Positions 54,818 through 64,000 of a DNA stretch of 64,000 bases are shown piece after piece. The notes under the pieces were generated by a model, which did no database searches, was not told the DNA's origin, and saw nothing but the letters and a program-made list of their open reading frames with translations. Within the stretch, counting starts at the first letter, position 1; each line of letters opens with the position of its first letter. Source of the stretch: an uncultured Saccharospirillaceae bacterium (GTDB lineage: Bacteria > Pseudomonadota > Gammaproteobacteria > Pseudomonadales > Oceanobacteraceae); the NCBI GenBank assembly GCA_947503895.1, contig CANNFT010000002.1, forward strand, positions 62,001 to 126,000, read 5' to 3'. The position numbers and the translations under genes are program-made.

Positions 54818-57125
54818 AGGCCCGTGCGATGGTCTGGGAGCTGTGTGACGGTCGAATAATCCGCCCCTGACCGCGACTTTCGAGTGCTAACTCAACGGTA
54901 CTCAAAATCACTTGCGAGTTATCCATTCGCATCACTTCTTGCAATAATTTTTTAGCAAACTGCATATCGACGCTGCGAATCACGGATTTCACTTTGGGCA
55001 AGTTCGTGGCATTCATGGACAGCATGTCATAGCCCATGGCCATTAATAACAATGACCCTGCAGGGTTTCCCGCCATTTCACCACACACACTAACCGGACA
55101 ATTTTCAGCGTGACCAGCGTCGACGATTAGCTGTAAAGCATGCAACACGGCAGGATGAAAGCTATCGTACAACTCTGCCACTCTCGGATTATTGCGATCA
55201 ACCGCCAGCAAATACTGGGTCAAGTCATTACTGCCGACTGAAATAAAATCCACCATACTGGCCAGCGTGCGAGCCTGATACACGGCGGCAGGTACTTCGA
55301 TCATGACACCAACCTTGGGCATTTGTACGACAAGCCCTTCGTCGACAATTTCCTGATAGGCGCGGTAGATCAGATGCTGCGCCTCTTCGACTTCAACCGG
55401 GCTGGTAATCATCGGCAGCATTATTTGGAGATTATCCAAACCAATACTGGCTTTGAGCATGGCGCGCACTTGCAGCAAAAAAATCTCAGGGTGATCCAGC
55501 GTCACACGAATGCCACGCCAGCCAAGGAATGGGTTGTCTTCTTCGATTGGAAAGTACGTGAGGGCTTTATCACCACCGATATCCAGTGTCCGCATGGTCA
55601 CCGGCTGCGGCGCAAACGCTTTGAGCTGCTTAGAATAGATTTTGGTTTGTTCTGACTCACTGGGGAAGCAGTCTTTCATCATGAACGGGACTTCTGTGCG
55701 ATATAAGCCGACACCTTCCGCGCCATGATTCAATGAGCGTAGTGCATCTGTAATAAGACCTGTATTCACACACAGCCGCATGCGATGACCGTCACCGGTT
55801 TCAGCCGGCAAGTCTTTAATCGCATCTAGCCCCACTTCCAGCGCTTTTTCTTCTTCGACGATCGAACGGAACTGTTCTCGCACCTGTTCGGATGGGTGGC
55901 TGTAAACGCGACCGCGGTAGCCATCCACCACCAATTCGATGCCATCCATTTGTTTGCAAGGTAAGTCCACCGCACCCATGACGGTGGGAATACCCATTGC
56001 GCGCGCTAGAATCGCCACATGGCTATTGGCTGAGCCTTTGGCGGAGACCAATCCGACCAATTTGTCTTCGGGCACTTCACCTAACATGGACGGGGTCAAT
56101 TCTTCACTGATCACAATCGTATTGGGCGGAAAGTCCAGTTCAGAAATCGCATCGCCACGCTCTTGCAGCTGCGCCAGTACACGGCTGCCTAAGTCTTTGA
56201 TGTCAGTGGCACGCTCCTGCAAATAGGGGTCTTCCATACGGTCAAAATGCGCAACGTACTCTAAAATGACGTCCCGTAACGCGCCCTGCGCCCATTGTTT
56301 CTGATCTCTAATTCGCCGGATGACTTCATTGCCTAATGCATCGTCATCGAGCATCCGAATGTATACATCAAAAAGTGCTTGTTCTTCCGGCCGCAAGTCG
56401 GAGAGCGCTGCTCCGACTTGCTTGATTTGCGCCCGCGCACCCTCGATCGCCGCTTGAAATTGGATGACCTCTTCTTCAATGTTTTTGGTCTGTCGGTCTG
56501 GGATGTCATACAAATCGGCAGTGGGTGACAGCACGACGACGGTGCCAATGGCCACACCCGGCGCGCCCGCCGTGCCGGGAATCATGACGTCTTCTTTAAT
56601 GGTTTTGTGTTCATCACCGCGAGCGGTTTCGCCGAGTACCTGCCCTGTGGCTTCGGCGTGAGCTAATACCGCGGCTAACTGAGCCGACATGGTGACAAGG
56701 AAGGCTTCTTCCGACTCATCAAATTTGCGCTGAATACGCTGCTGCACCACGAGCACGCCGAGGATGCGGCGGTGATGAATGATGGGAACACCTAAAAAGG
56801 ACTTGAACTGTTCTTCGCCAGTTTCGGAAAAATAATGGTAACGGGGATGTGAAGAGGCATCTTCTAAATTGATGGGTTCCTCGCGAATGGCCACCCAACC
56901 CACAACACCTTCGCTGGTCGATAAACTCACCCGTCCGACAGCATCTTGGTTAAGGCCTTTCGAAGCCATGAGGGTATAACGGCGACTGTCTGGGTTGAGC
57001 ACATAGACTGAACACACGTCGGTATTCATGGCTTTCTGAACACGCTCCACCAGAATGGACAGCGCCGAGTTTAAATCACTGGCGCCATTCACTTCTTGGA
57101 CGATGCGTCTCAGGGTGCTTAACAT
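54816..57125 (-). CDS. ptsP: PEP-protein phosphotransferase of the nitrogen PTS (EI-Ntr)
   Basis: A 769-residue protein. An N-terminal GAF domain (ca. 1-165; LVERVQKAMNTDVCSVYVL, ASKGLNQDAVGRVSL) is followed by PEP-utilising enzyme I: the phospho-His site GSANSHVAILARA (ca. 365) and the barrel with EGVGLYRTE, LDIGGDKALTYFP, VGVMIEVPAAV, SVGSNDLTQYLLAVDR and SVCGEMAGNP. It transfers phosphate from PEP to NPr, linking nitrogen status to regulation. rppH lies 98 bp upstream on the same strand, the conserved rppH-ptsP pair. Confidence 0.95.
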   Translation of the reverse strand: MLSTLRRIVQEVNGASDLNSALSILVERVQKAMNTDVCSVYVLNPDSRRYTLMASKGLNQDAVGRVSLSTSEGVVGWVAIREEPINLEDASSHPRYHYFSETGEEQFKSFLGVPIIHHRRILGVLVVQQRIQRKFDESEEAFLVTMSAQLAAVLAHAEATGQVLGETARGDEHKTIKEDVMIPGTAGAPGVAIGTVVVLSPTADLYDIPDRQTKNIEEEVIQFQAAIEGARAQIKQVGAALSDLRPEEQALFDVYIRMLDDDALGNEVIRRIRDQKQWAQGALRDVILEYVAHFDRMEDPYLQERATDIKDLGSRVLAQLQERGDAISELDFPPNTIVISEELTPSMLGEVPEDKLVGLVSAKGSANSHVAILARAMGIPTVMGAVDLPCKQMDGIELVVDGYRGRVYSHPSEQVREQFRSIVEEEKALEVGLDAIKDLPAETGDGHRMRLCVNTGLITDALRSLNHGAEGVGLYRTEVPFMMKDCFPSESEQTKIYSKQLKAFAPQPVTMRTLDIGGDKALTYFPIEEDNPFLGWRGIRVTLDHPEIFLLQVRAMLKASIGLDNLQIMLPMITSPVEVEEAQHLIYRAYQEIVDEGLVVQMPKVGVMIEVPAAVYQARTLASMVDFISVGSNDLTQYLLAVDRNNPRVAELYDSFHPAVLHALQLIVDAGHAENCPVSVCGEMAGNPAGSLLLMAMGYDMLSMNATNLPKVKSVIRSVDMQFAKKLLQEVMRMDNSQVILSTVELALESRGQGRIIRPSHSSQTIARA

Positions 57126-57223
57126 AAATTCTGTTCGCCTATCGGGTAATTTAAGTGTCCGTTCGGTTACTGGGCTTCAAATTTAATCTATTGGTTCGAC
57201 CGCTTTATGACAATGGCTAGAAA

Positions 57224-57718
57224 TCAGGGTGTCTTTTTACCCTGCATTGGAAACAGTTTAGGGGCCAACTCACGCATTGCACGACGATATACGTCTCGCT
57301 TGAACGGCACCACCTGACCGAGTGGATACCAATAACTGGTCCACCGCCAGCCATCGAACTCTGGGTGATCGGTCTGATCAAAGCAGATTCGACTTTCTGA
57401 ACTGACTAATTTTAGCAAAAACCACTTTTGCTTTTGTCCTACGCAGACTGGCTTGCTGTTATGTCGCACCATGCGCTTGGGCAGTCGATATCTCAACCAG
57501 CCACGCGTACAGCCCAGTATCTCCACGTCGTCGGGCATCAAACCGACTTCTTCCTGTAGCTCTCGATACAAAGCGGCTTCGGCGGATTCTTGCGACTGAA
57601 TACCACCTTGGGGAAATTGCCATGCATCTTGGCCTATGCGGCGTGCCCAAAGCACTTGCCCCTGGCTATTAGCCAGTATGATGCCTACATTAGGACGGTA
57701 TCCATCCGCATCAATCAC
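57224..57718 (-). CDS. rppH: RNA pyrophosphohydrolase
   Basis: A 164-residue Nudix hydrolase that removes the 5' pyrophosphate from mRNA and so triggers RNase E decay. Seen: [15 protein letters not shown] start, WQFPQGGIQ followed by the Nudix box ending RELQEEVGL, and the RppH tail [12 protein letters not shown] and [10 protein letters not shown]. The length is typical. It lies just upstream of ptsP on the minus strand. Confidence 0.95.
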   Translation of the reverse strand: MIDADGYRPNVGIILANSQGQVLWARRIGQDAWQFPQGGIQSQESAEAALYRELQEEVGLMPDDVEILGCTRGWLRYRLPKRMVRHNSKPVCVGQKQKWFLLKLVSSESRICFDQTDHPEFDGWRWTSYWYPLGQVVPFKRDVYRRAMRELAPKLFPMQGKKTP

Positions 57719-58004
57719 GCTTCTTTTATCCGCAATTCAATATGTCATCGTTCCATACTATTAAAACAATGACTAAGAGTACCAGCTATTTTTTATTCCA
57801 TTTAATCATAACAGCTCAAATAAACTTCGGTCGTCGACTAATAAAGACGGCTTGCTATCAAAGAATAAATTCCATCTTGTCGTACTGGCCAGAGGCCAAT
57901 AGGACATGCGCTTGACCCGAATTGGGAACGGTTTAGTGGCAGTATGGCGCGACAGGCTCTGTCCCAGACGCTAAAATGCCGCCAAACTGAATGTGAGGTG
58001 ATGT

Positions 58005-58661
58005 GTGGCACTGGCAATTTTTGATCTCGATAACACCCTACTCGCGGGCGACAGTGACCATGCTTGGGGACAATTTTTGGTCGATGAAGGTTTGGTCGAC
58101 GCACAATTGTTTAAAGAAAAAAATGACTACTACTACCTGCAATATCAGGAAGGCTCGCTGAACATTCGAGAATACTTGGAATTTGCACTGCAGCCGCTGA
58201 CGCAAATGCCGCTTGAGCAATTGCACGCCTTACGAGAGCGCTTTGTAAATGACATTATCCGCCCGCTCATCCCGCAAGCGGCTTGGGATATTCTGCAAGA
58301 GCATCGCAATAAGGGGGATTATCTGCTCATTATTACGGCGACGAATCGCTTCGTCACGGAGCCCATTGCCCAGCTCTTAGAGGTGGACGACTTGATTGCT
58401 ACCGATCCGGAAATGATCGACGGTCAATACACGGGAAAAGTCGCTGGCGTACCCAGTTTTCAGGCAGGAAAAGTGACGCGGTTGGAGGCCTGGTTGGAAG
58501 AAAAACAGGTATCATTAGCCGGCAGTTATTTTTACAGTGACTCCCATAATGATTTACCGCTGCTCGACCAAGTCGATCATCCGGTTGCCGTCGATGCCGA
58601 TGAAGCACTCACGGCAGCCGCACTGGCGAATCAATGGCCCATTATCAGTTTAAGGAACTGA
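58005..58661 (+). CDS. HAD-IB phosphatase (histidinol-phosphatase-like)
   Basis: A 218-residue HAD phosphatase of the SerB-like IB class. Seen: motif I IFDLDNTLLAGDSDHAWG, motif II IITATNRF, and motif III SDSHNDLPLL. It starts at GTG 58005 with GAGGTGA upstream. In P. aeruginosa the gene at this position beside rppH-ptsP (PA0335) is, as I recall, a histidinol-phosphate phosphatase; assigning that substrate here is by position and similarity. The imelysin gene starts 4 bp later. Confidence 0.8.
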   Translation: MALAIFDLDNTLLAGDSDHAWGQFLVDEGLVDAQLFKEKNDYYYLQYQEGSLNIREYLEFALQPLTQMPLEQLHALRERFVNDIIRPLIPQAAWDILQEHRNKGDYLLIITATNRFVTEPIAQLLEVDDLIATDPEMIDGQYTGKVAGVPSFQAGKVTRLEAWLEEKQVSLAGSYFYSDSHNDLPLLDQVDHPVAVDADEALTAAALANQWPIISLRN

Positions 58662-58665
58662 TCAC

Positions 58666-60018
58666 TTGAGAAAGCACGCAGCACAAGCAAATGGATGCCC
58701 TTCTTCACAGTCTTCGCTCTGGTTTTGGAGCACGCTGGCTATTCTAATCTGTTTGACGGGCTGCGATAGCACCGCACCGCCTCAAGAGCGCACCCTGCCA
58801 GAAGAAGTCACCACGCCCGATATTGAAATGAATATGGAGGCTGTGCTCGCTGCTGCCAATTTAAATGCTTATACCCAGCTCTCAGAAACGCTGAATCAAG
58901 CACAGTCACTGGACAGCGTCGTCACGTCCTTTCTTCATCACCCTAACCCCCTGTCGTTGGAAGAGTGTCAATTAGCTTGGCAACGTACGTATAACGCCTA
59001 TCTAAGAATTGGTTTTTTTTACCAGTTACCAACGCTTGAAAAGCCCAGCTATAAAGAAGAAAACCGTACCTACAAAGACCTGCATAACTTACTGGACCGT
59101 TGGCCCATTGAAGGCGGGTACATCGACTACTTACCGGGCTATCCTTTGTCCGGCATTGTCAACGACATGACTCTAAAAATTTCCAAAACGAGTTTGCTCA
59201 ATCAACATGGTTTCAGTGACATTAGTTATGCGAGCGTCGGGTTCCACCCCATTGAATTTTTATTGTTCGGTGAAGACGGTAAGCGTTCTGCTAAGGACTT
59301 TGTTCCAAGAGAAAACAACGTAGAAGTCGTGTCATTGGGGACAGATAGCCACAATAGCGCGACTGCCGATGCAGAAGACGGTGCCCATTTAGACCAAGCA
59401 AACGGCACCGTGCACGCTACCGAGCATCACCAAGCCAGTGGCCCCTTAGCTCCGCAAAATCATAATCGTCGCCGTGAATATTTACGCATACTCACTGCAT
59501 TGCTGGTGGACCACTTGCAACAATTGGTGGATCGCTGGGAACCCGCACAAGGTTACTACGCAAAGCAATGGCAGCAGGCTCGCCCCGAACAAAGTATCTA
59601 TCGCTTGTATCAAGCCATGGTTTATCAACTGCAAAATCATATTTTGGCTGCGCAGTTACAACCGGCACTATCTAAAACGCGCTTCGATCATTTCCGAAGT
59701 ATTTACAGCACAAACGATATTCAAAACTGGCGTTCAATAGTCAAAGGCGTTCAGTTAATGTGGCAAGCCGAAAACAGTTTTAATGTCGAGTTAGGTCGAA
59801 TCGCTGAGAGCTTTCAAGAGAAAATACAAATGAGTTTTTTGTCGGTGAATGCCGCTATGGATAAATTGCCGAATGACACGCTGCTGCAACCACTAGAACA
59901 GCGACAAGCTTTACTGCAACCACTGCAAGTAGAAATCATTGAGTTATTGACGTTGCTGTATGCCGGTGCCGAATTATTGAAGATTCCCTTAGCACCGATT
60001 CCCATTTCCACTGAGTAA
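58666..60018 (+). CDS. Imelysin-family lipoprotein (iron-regulated periplasmic)
   Basis: A 450-residue TTG-started protein with GGAA upstream. A membrane signal with a lipobox (LTGC, Cys33) anchors it. The body is helical with the imelysin motif GFHPIEFLLFGED (family GxHxIEFLLWG, ca. 191-203). Relatives (ICMP, EfeO-like and IrpA) are metal/iron-linked periplasmic proteins. A 55-65-residue polar, His-containing insertion (ca. 204-265, NSATADAEDGAHLDQ, HATEHHQASG) is unusual for the family. It is nearly overlapping with the HAD gene and probably co-transcribed. Confidence 0.8.
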   Translation: MRKHAAQANGCPSSQSSLWFWSTLAILICLTGCDSTAPPQERTLPEEVTTPDIEMNMEAVLAAANLNAYTQLSETLNQAQSLDSVVTSFLHHPNPLSLEECQLAWQRTYNAYLRIGFFYQLPTLEKPSYKEENRTYKDLHNLLDRWPIEGGYIDYLPGYPLSGIVNDMTLKISKTSLLNQHGFSDISYASVGFHPIEFLLFGEDGKRSAKDFVPRENNVEVVSLGTDSHNSATADAEDGAHLDQANGTVHATEHHQASGPLAPQNHNRRREYLRILTALLVDHLQQLVDRWEPAQGYYAKQWQQARPEQSIYRLYQAMVYQLQNHILAAQLQPALSKTRFDHFRSIYSTNDIQNWRSIVKGVQLMWQAENSFNVELGRIAESFQEKIQMSFLSVNAAMDKLPNDTLLQPLEQRQALLQPLQVEIIELLTLLYAGAELLKIPLAPIPISTE

Positions 60019-60081
60019 TCACTGTTCTGCGAATGGATGAACGAGCTTAGTACTCTAAAACTCTAAACGTAGAACGACATT

Positions 60082-60123
60082 CCAGCCGTGAGCGCAGGAT
60101 TATTTCTGCGACTCATCGGCTGG
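60082..60123. other. Large imperfect hairpin in the imelysin-rlmI convergent gap
   Basis: CCAGCCG-TGAG-CGCAG pairs with CTGCG-ACTCA-TCGGCTGG, apart from two single-base bulges, with an 8-nt loop. There is no T-run. It may be a shared transcript end or a small REP-like element. Confidence 0.5.
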
Positions 60124-60137
60124 TGACAAGAGCTATA

Positions 60138-61334
60138 TTAAACCGTCCACGCCACACGACACATTAATGATTTAATATACCGCGTTTCTGGAATAGCAGG
60201 GTGCACAGGATGATCAGGGCCTTGACTGCCTCGCTCAATGATTTGTACATGACGATCAAGGTGACGACCGGCCTGTTGCAGCATTTTCACCTGATTGTCT
60301 TCGCTCAAATGCATCGAACAGGATGCGGATAATAAAATGCCGTCACTGTCCATTAACTGCATGCCTAACTGATTCAGTTTTGCGTAGGCGCGCTCACCGG
60401 CTGCAATATCTTTTCGCTTGGGTATAAACGCTGGAGGATCAAGAATCACCACATCAAAGCGCTGCTGTTCTTCAATCATTTTCTCCATGACTTTAAACAT
60501 ATCCCCTTGCACACAGGTGACCTTGTCTGCCACTTCATTTAATGCCGCATTACGCTGCACCCATTCCAATGCCTGTGCTGACGCGTCCACACAGACGACT
60601 TCTTCAGCACCCGCATGAGCTGCCTGAACACCCCAGCCGCCTGCGTAAGAGCAAATATCTAACACTCTCAAGCCATTTACATGGCGGCAAATACGCTCTC
60701 GGTTGAGGCGATGATCATAAAACCAGCCGGTTTTTTGCCCACTCCAAACAGGCACATCAAAGCGGGTGCCATTTTCAATCATGGGTAAAAATTCAGGTAC
60801 TTCGCCTAACCCCACCTCAACGTATTCATCTAACCCTTCTTGGGCGCGCATTTTGCCATCGTTTTTCCACAACAACCCTTTCACATCGATCACACGGCTA
60901 ATCGCCGCCTGTATCTGGGGCTTGAGTACCTCCATACCTGCAGCGGAAATCTGAACCACGACATAGTCACCAAAACGATCAACCACCAAGCCGGGCAAGC
61001 CATCGCTTTCACCATAGATCCAGCGATAGTATGGCTCATCGAAACAGGCCTCACGTAGGGCCAAAGCCTGTTCTAGGCGCAAGATCAACTGGCCACGGCC
61101 AAAGCTTTTGCTGGCCTTGCGGCTGATTAAACGGCCGCAGATCAGGTTGTTGGGGTTAATAAAAGCAATGCCCAATGGCTTACCACCGCTGCTTTCTACG
61201 ATCACTTGCTGCCCAGCTTCAAAGTTTTTGAGCGGAGTGGCTTTGGTGTCCACCTCATTGCTGTATATCCAGACATGGCCTTGTCGCAGGCGTTTGTCTT
61301 CTTTGGCCCGTAATCGGAGGCTTGGGAGTGTCAT
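60138..61334 (-). CDS. rlmI: 23S rRNA m5C methyltransferase, RlmI type
   Basis: A 398-residue SAM enzyme. Seen: an N-terminal PUA-like domain (LRLRAKEDKRLRQGHVWIYSNEV), a central beta-hairpin region (YGESDGLPGLVVDRFGDYVVVQ), and a Rossmann methyltransferase with VLDICSYAGGWGVQA, DASAQALEW, GDMFKV and the catalytic-type motif LDPPAFIPKRK. Cys in SASCSMHL fits the m5C class. RlmI modifies C1962 of 23S rRNA in E. coli; the same target is inferred here. Confidence 0.88.
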   Translation of the reverse strand: MTLPSLRLRAKEDKRLRQGHVWIYSNEVDTKATPLKNFEAGQQVIVESSGGKPLGIAFINPNNLICGRLISRKASKSFGRGQLILRLEQALALREACFDEPYYRWIYGESDGLPGLVVDRFGDYVVVQISAAGMEVLKPQIQAAISRVIDVKGLLWKNDGKMRAQEGLDEYVEVGLGEVPEFLPMIENGTRFDVPVWSGQKTGWFYDHRLNRERICRHVNGLRVLDICSYAGGWGVQAAHAGAEEVVCVDASAQALEWVQRNAALNEVADKVTCVQGDMFKVMEKMIEEQQRFDVVILDPPAFIPKRKDIAAGERAYAKLNQLGMQLMDSDGILLSASCSMHLSEDNQVKMLQQAGRHLDRHVQIIERGSQGPDHPVHPAIPETRYIKSLMCRVAWTV

Positions 61335-61559
61335 ATAAAAAGCGTTCCTATGGTAAAGCGGATCTCAGTCATCGCCCGCATCTAGGGTGCAGCGCGTGAT
61401 GTGTACGAATCGAATCAGAAAAGAGGTGCTGCTGACCACTCGTTGGCTATCAGTCACCTACGTATCAGTCATAGCGTTCTACTGCGGTTTTTAGGATTAT
61501 ACCTATGACGTGGAAGAATGTTGTCTAAACTTATCAAGGGCCTCATTTTTCACGTGGTA

Positions 61560-62444
61560 ATGACTGTGTCTGAACTCTCAGCAGAACAAATTCAAAAGAT
61601 ACTTCAAGGCATCAGCATCCCGCCCCAACCTCAAATCATGGTGGACTTGCAAATGGAGCAAGTCATGCCGGACCCCGACCTCGATCGAATTGCCAAGCTT
61701 ATCAGTCAAGATGTCGGTCTTTCGGGCACGGTGTTGAAAGTCGTCAACTCGCCCTTCTATGGGCTGACCAACAAAATCACCAGCATTCGACAAGCGGTCA
61801 GCATCTTAGGCATGAACAGCGTCGTCAATATTGTGAATGGGATATCCATTAAGAGTTCATTGGCTGATGAGAAGATCAAAGCGTTAACGCGCTTTTGGGA
61901 TACCGCGATGGACATCGCCATGACCTCCGCCACCATTGCCAAGCAAGTGGGTTATCCACACCCTGACAATGCCTATGCCTTGGGTCTATTTCATAACGCG
62001 GGCGTGCCATTGCTCATGCAAAGAGTGGACAACTACATTGAGATCATGGAGGAGTCGTACAGCGAGAATTATGAACGTGTCATTGACTTTGAAAACGCCC
62101 AGCTGAATACCAATCATGCGGTATTGGGTTACTTTACGGCGAAGTCTTGGCACTTGCCTAAACTACTGTGCGACATCATCGCAGAACATCATAGTTGCAA
62201 ACGTATGTTTTCGGCCGACCGCAATACTGAGAACGACCGCACCACGCTGATGGCCATTTTAAAAATGGCCGAGCATATCTGCGGCCTTTATCGCATTCTT
62301 GGCCATCAAGAAGAAGACTATGAATGGCGAGATATCGGCGATATGGTATTGGAATATCTCGGGCTAAATGACTACGATCTCGAAGGTTTAAAAGAAAGCT
62401 TTGCGGAAATGGGGATCAGCCCAGCCAACTATGGCTTGTCCTAG
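61560..62444 (+). CDS. HDOD-domain signalling protein
   Basis: About 294 residues. An HDOD domain (ca. 15-215) shows ISIPPQPQIMVDL, LISQDVGLSGTVLKVVNSPFYG, TSIRQAVSILG, and a partial HD site (GLFHNAGVPLLM, with His and Asn where HD would be), so metal catalysis is unlikely. Such proteins act as regulatory scaffolds in motility or c-di-GMP pathways. The start is uncertain: ATG 61518 is also in frame, but MTVSELSAEQ at 61560 looks like the family's beginning. Confidence 0.8.
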   Translation: MTVSELSAEQIQKILQGISIPPQPQIMVDLQMEQVMPDPDLDRIAKLISQDVGLSGTVLKVVNSPFYGLTNKITSIRQAVSILGMNSVVNIVNGISIKSSLADEKIKALTRFWDTAMDIAMTSATIAKQVGYPHPDNAYALGLFHNAGVPLLMQRVDNYIEIMEESYSENYERVIDFENAQLNTNHAVLGYFTAKSWHLPKLLCDIIAEHHSCKRMFSADRNTENDRTTLMAILKMAEHICGLYRILGHQEEDYEWRDIGDMVLEYLGLNDYDLEGLKESFAEMGISPANYGLS

Positions 62445-63704
62445 TCAATTTGACTTGATAGATGTCCGTAATCCCATGGCTTCTTGAATTAAGTGTCGCT
62501 TCAGCGGCCCCATTTCATTGACCTGATTCATGCCCCAGTTACGTAGCCATCTCAATGCAGGATGCTGTGCACTGTAAAAACGCTTAAAAGATTCCATCAC
62601 TGTCATCATGGCTAGGTTATCGGGCATACGCCGACGTTCGTATCGACCCAGCACACTGTCTGAGCTGATGGCGAGGCCTTTTTTGCAAGCACGCTTTATT
62701 TCATCTGCCAGCACATAAGCATCCATCAAACCTAGGTTAACGCCTTGACCTGCGAGCGGATGAATCGTATGCGCGGCATCTCCGATGAGGGCCACACCGG
62801 TTTGGCAATAGCGCACCGCATGCCGTTGTCGCAATGGGATGGCCGCACGCGGTCCGACGTCGATCACTGCGCCAAGCTGATACTCAAAACTTCGACTCAA
62901 CTCAGCGGCGAACGAAGCATCCTCTAACGCGAGCAGGCGTTCGGCCTGTTCAGGTGGGCAAGACCAAACGATGGAACAAAAGTGGCGGCCTGGTTCATCT
63001 GAGGGTAACGGCAAGAAGGCCAATACACCGTCTTCCGTAAAACGTTGCCACGCAGCCTGTTGATGAGGTTTTTCTGTTTGCACCGTGCACACCAAACCAT
63101 GGTGCTCATAATCCCATTCACGAGTTTCAAACTGACAGGCCTCTCTTATTTTGGAACGTGCACCATCTGCGCCTACCAACAAAGGGGCGTACAGATAGCG
63201 GCCGTCGCTCAATTCCACCGCCCACTCTTGCGCTGCATTCTCCTCAGCTTGACGAGCAAAGGCCGCTCCACGTTCAACGTTTAACACAGTCACGCCAGAT
63301 ATAAGGTGGAGGTTTGATGACTGCTGAAACGCGTGCAGCAAGGCAGCCGCAGTGCATCGGTTTTCTATAATATGCCCCAAATAAGGCTCGCCCAATTCCA
63401 TCGCATCAAATTGAATGTGGCCCGTCCCCGTGCCTTCCCACACGCGCATTTTGTCGTATGCACTTTTGCGATTATCGGGAATGCTGGACCATGCATGAAT
63501 GTGTTCGAGAAACTGTTGGCTCGCACGATTCAGTGCGCTCACACGACTGTCCACATCTGCCACCGCTTTAACCTCAGGCTGAGGCTGTGCCGTCGTAGGA
63601 TGAGGCTCAATTAGAGCCACATTCAATGTCGTATTTGCTAACGCGCAGGCGAGTGCCGTTCCGACCATGCCACCACCAACAATTATGGCATCAAAACTTT
63701 GCAT
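62445..63704 (-). CDS. ubiI: UbiH/UbiF/VisC-family FAD hydroxylase (UbiI-like)
   Basis: About 419 residues. Seen: the N-terminal FAD-binding GGGMVGTALACALA (GxGxxG), the DG motif LVGADGARSKIR and the C-terminal GDAAHTIHPLAGQGVNLGLMDA. These are the signatures of aerobic ubiquinone-ring hydroxylases. I place the start at ATG 63704 with GGAG upstream. It lies two bases downstream of another member (ubiH) on the same strand, as in the ubiH-ubiI pair of Pseudomonas/E. coli. Which ring carbon it acts on cannot be read. Confidence 0.85.
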   Translation of the reverse strand: MQSFDAIIVGGGMVGTALACALANTTLNVALIEPHPTTAQPQPEVKAVADVDSRVSALNRASQQFLEHIHAWSSIPDNRKSAYDKMRVWEGTGTGHIQFDAMELGEPYLGHIIENRCTAAALLHAFQQSSNLHLISGVTVLNVERGAAFARQAEENAAQEWAVELSDGRYLYAPLLVGADGARSKIREACQFETREWDYEHHGLVCTVQTEKPHQQAAWQRFTEDGVLAFLPLPSDEPGRHFCSIVWSCPPEQAERLLALEDASFAAELSRSFEYQLGAVIDVGPRAAIPLRQRHAVRYCQTGVALIGDAAHTIHPLAGQGVNLGLMDAYVLADEIKRACKKGLAISSDSVLGRYERRRMPDNLAMMTVMESFKRFYSAQHPALRWLRNWGMNQVNEMGPLKRHLIQEAMGLRTSIKSN

Positions 63705-63706
63705 GC

Positions 63707-64000
63707 TTAGGGTCTCCATGTTTCTGGCGTGCCGACCAGCCCCATGGCTTGTCGGGCAAATAAGGTTTTCGCAATGGGCATGCAATCCAAACTGGTCATG
63801 GCCGCTGCACGCGCTAGGGACCAAGCACTACCAGGTTGCGTGAACAGGGTCGGTAACCAGTGGCTGAGGCCTATCGTTAAATTTTGATCTGTTTGCTGCG
63901 CTTGATGGTAAGACGTTAAAACACTGATATCCCCCAATGCCTGACCCTTTTCAAAGGCACGCTCTAGGTGATCACTTAATGCTTTCGCATCCCTCAGCGC
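63707..64000 (-). CDS. ubiH: UbiH-like FAD hydroxylase, C-terminal end (partial)
   Basis: The minus-strand frame is open from the right edge of the window. The 97 visible residues include ALRDAKALSDHL, ISVLTSYHQ and the tail AKTLFARQAMGLVG, matching the end of UbiH-type monooxygenases (family tail LKxxLARQAMGL). The FAD-binding start is beyond the window. The stop lies two bases before the ubiI-like ATG. Confidence 0.85.
   Translation of the reverse strand, partial: ALRDAKALSDHLERAFEKGQALGDISVLTSYHQAQQTDQNLTIGLSHWLPTLFTQPGSAWSLARAAAMTSLDCMPIAKTLFARQAMGLVGTPETWRP

Noticed and set aside
1..64000. tRNA or rRNA genes
   Set aside because: No cloverleaf with a GGTTCGA-type T-loop in an intergenic position was found; matches seen fall inside coding regions.

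Overview
The window is chromosomal DNA of a gammaproteobacterium. Many gene groups match the order I remember from Pseudomonas: fimX near serB, argE/argA near a CYTH-CHAD protein and a GspE-like ATPase, glnE-ilvE, lgt-thyA-folA near a TauE-type protein, ptsP-rppH-HAD phosphatase, and ubiH-ubiI. The moderate GC content, the alkane hydroxylase and the betaine transporter suggest a marine relative (Oceanospirillales/Pseudomonadales type). This is an inference; there is no rRNA or tRNA in the window to settle it.

Layout. 1-4.9 kb: the end of epmB, a PilZ-like protein and a FimX-type c-di-GMP receptor. 5-9.2 kb (minus strand): a methyltransferase, ferritin and the argE-argA arginine pair. 9.4-16.9 kb: a CYTH/CHAD protein, an orphan GspE/PilB-like ATPase, an exonuclease, a DUF3224 protein, tag, serB and an unlisted 56-residue gene. 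17-18.4 kb: a membrane class III nucleotide cyclase with altered catalytic residues. 18.4-21.4 kb: an AT-rich, gene-poor stretch with an IS4-type transposase remnant and orphan small genes. 21.4-30.4 kb: an IPNS-like oxygenase, a glycine-betaine ABC transporter, a K+ channel, glnE and ilvE. 30.6-34.7 kb: two amino-acid exporters, each divergent from its regulator (MarR and ArgP types), separated by a duplicated non-coding element that carries hexanucleotide arrays. 35-39.2 kb: a likely zinc-acquisition locus (His-rich lipoprotein and ZnuD-like TonB receptor). 39.3-42.8 kb: DUF3047, a lipoprotein, alkB and a short AraC-type DNA-binding protein. 43-44.9 kb: ilvD. 45-46.4 kb: an AT-rich two-gene unit that looks like a type III secretion chaperone followed by its effector. 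46.7-64 kb: a diguanylate cyclase, folA-thyA-lgt-tauE, an NRDE protein, a YcbB-like L,D-transpeptidase with YcbK, ptsP, rppH, a HAD phosphatase, imelysin, rlmI, an HDOD protein and ubiI/ubiH.

The most unusual items are: (1) the orphan chaperone-effector pair at 45.0-46.4 kb, whose larger product has a Cys/His arrangement like a papain-fold peptidase and matches no family I can name; (2) the two ~148-bp structured repeats at 32.6-33.0 kb, each preceded by a different hexamer array; (3) the cyclase whose second metal ligand and catalytic Asn are both replaced; and (4) the zinc locus. Most other regions are ordinary housekeeping genes.
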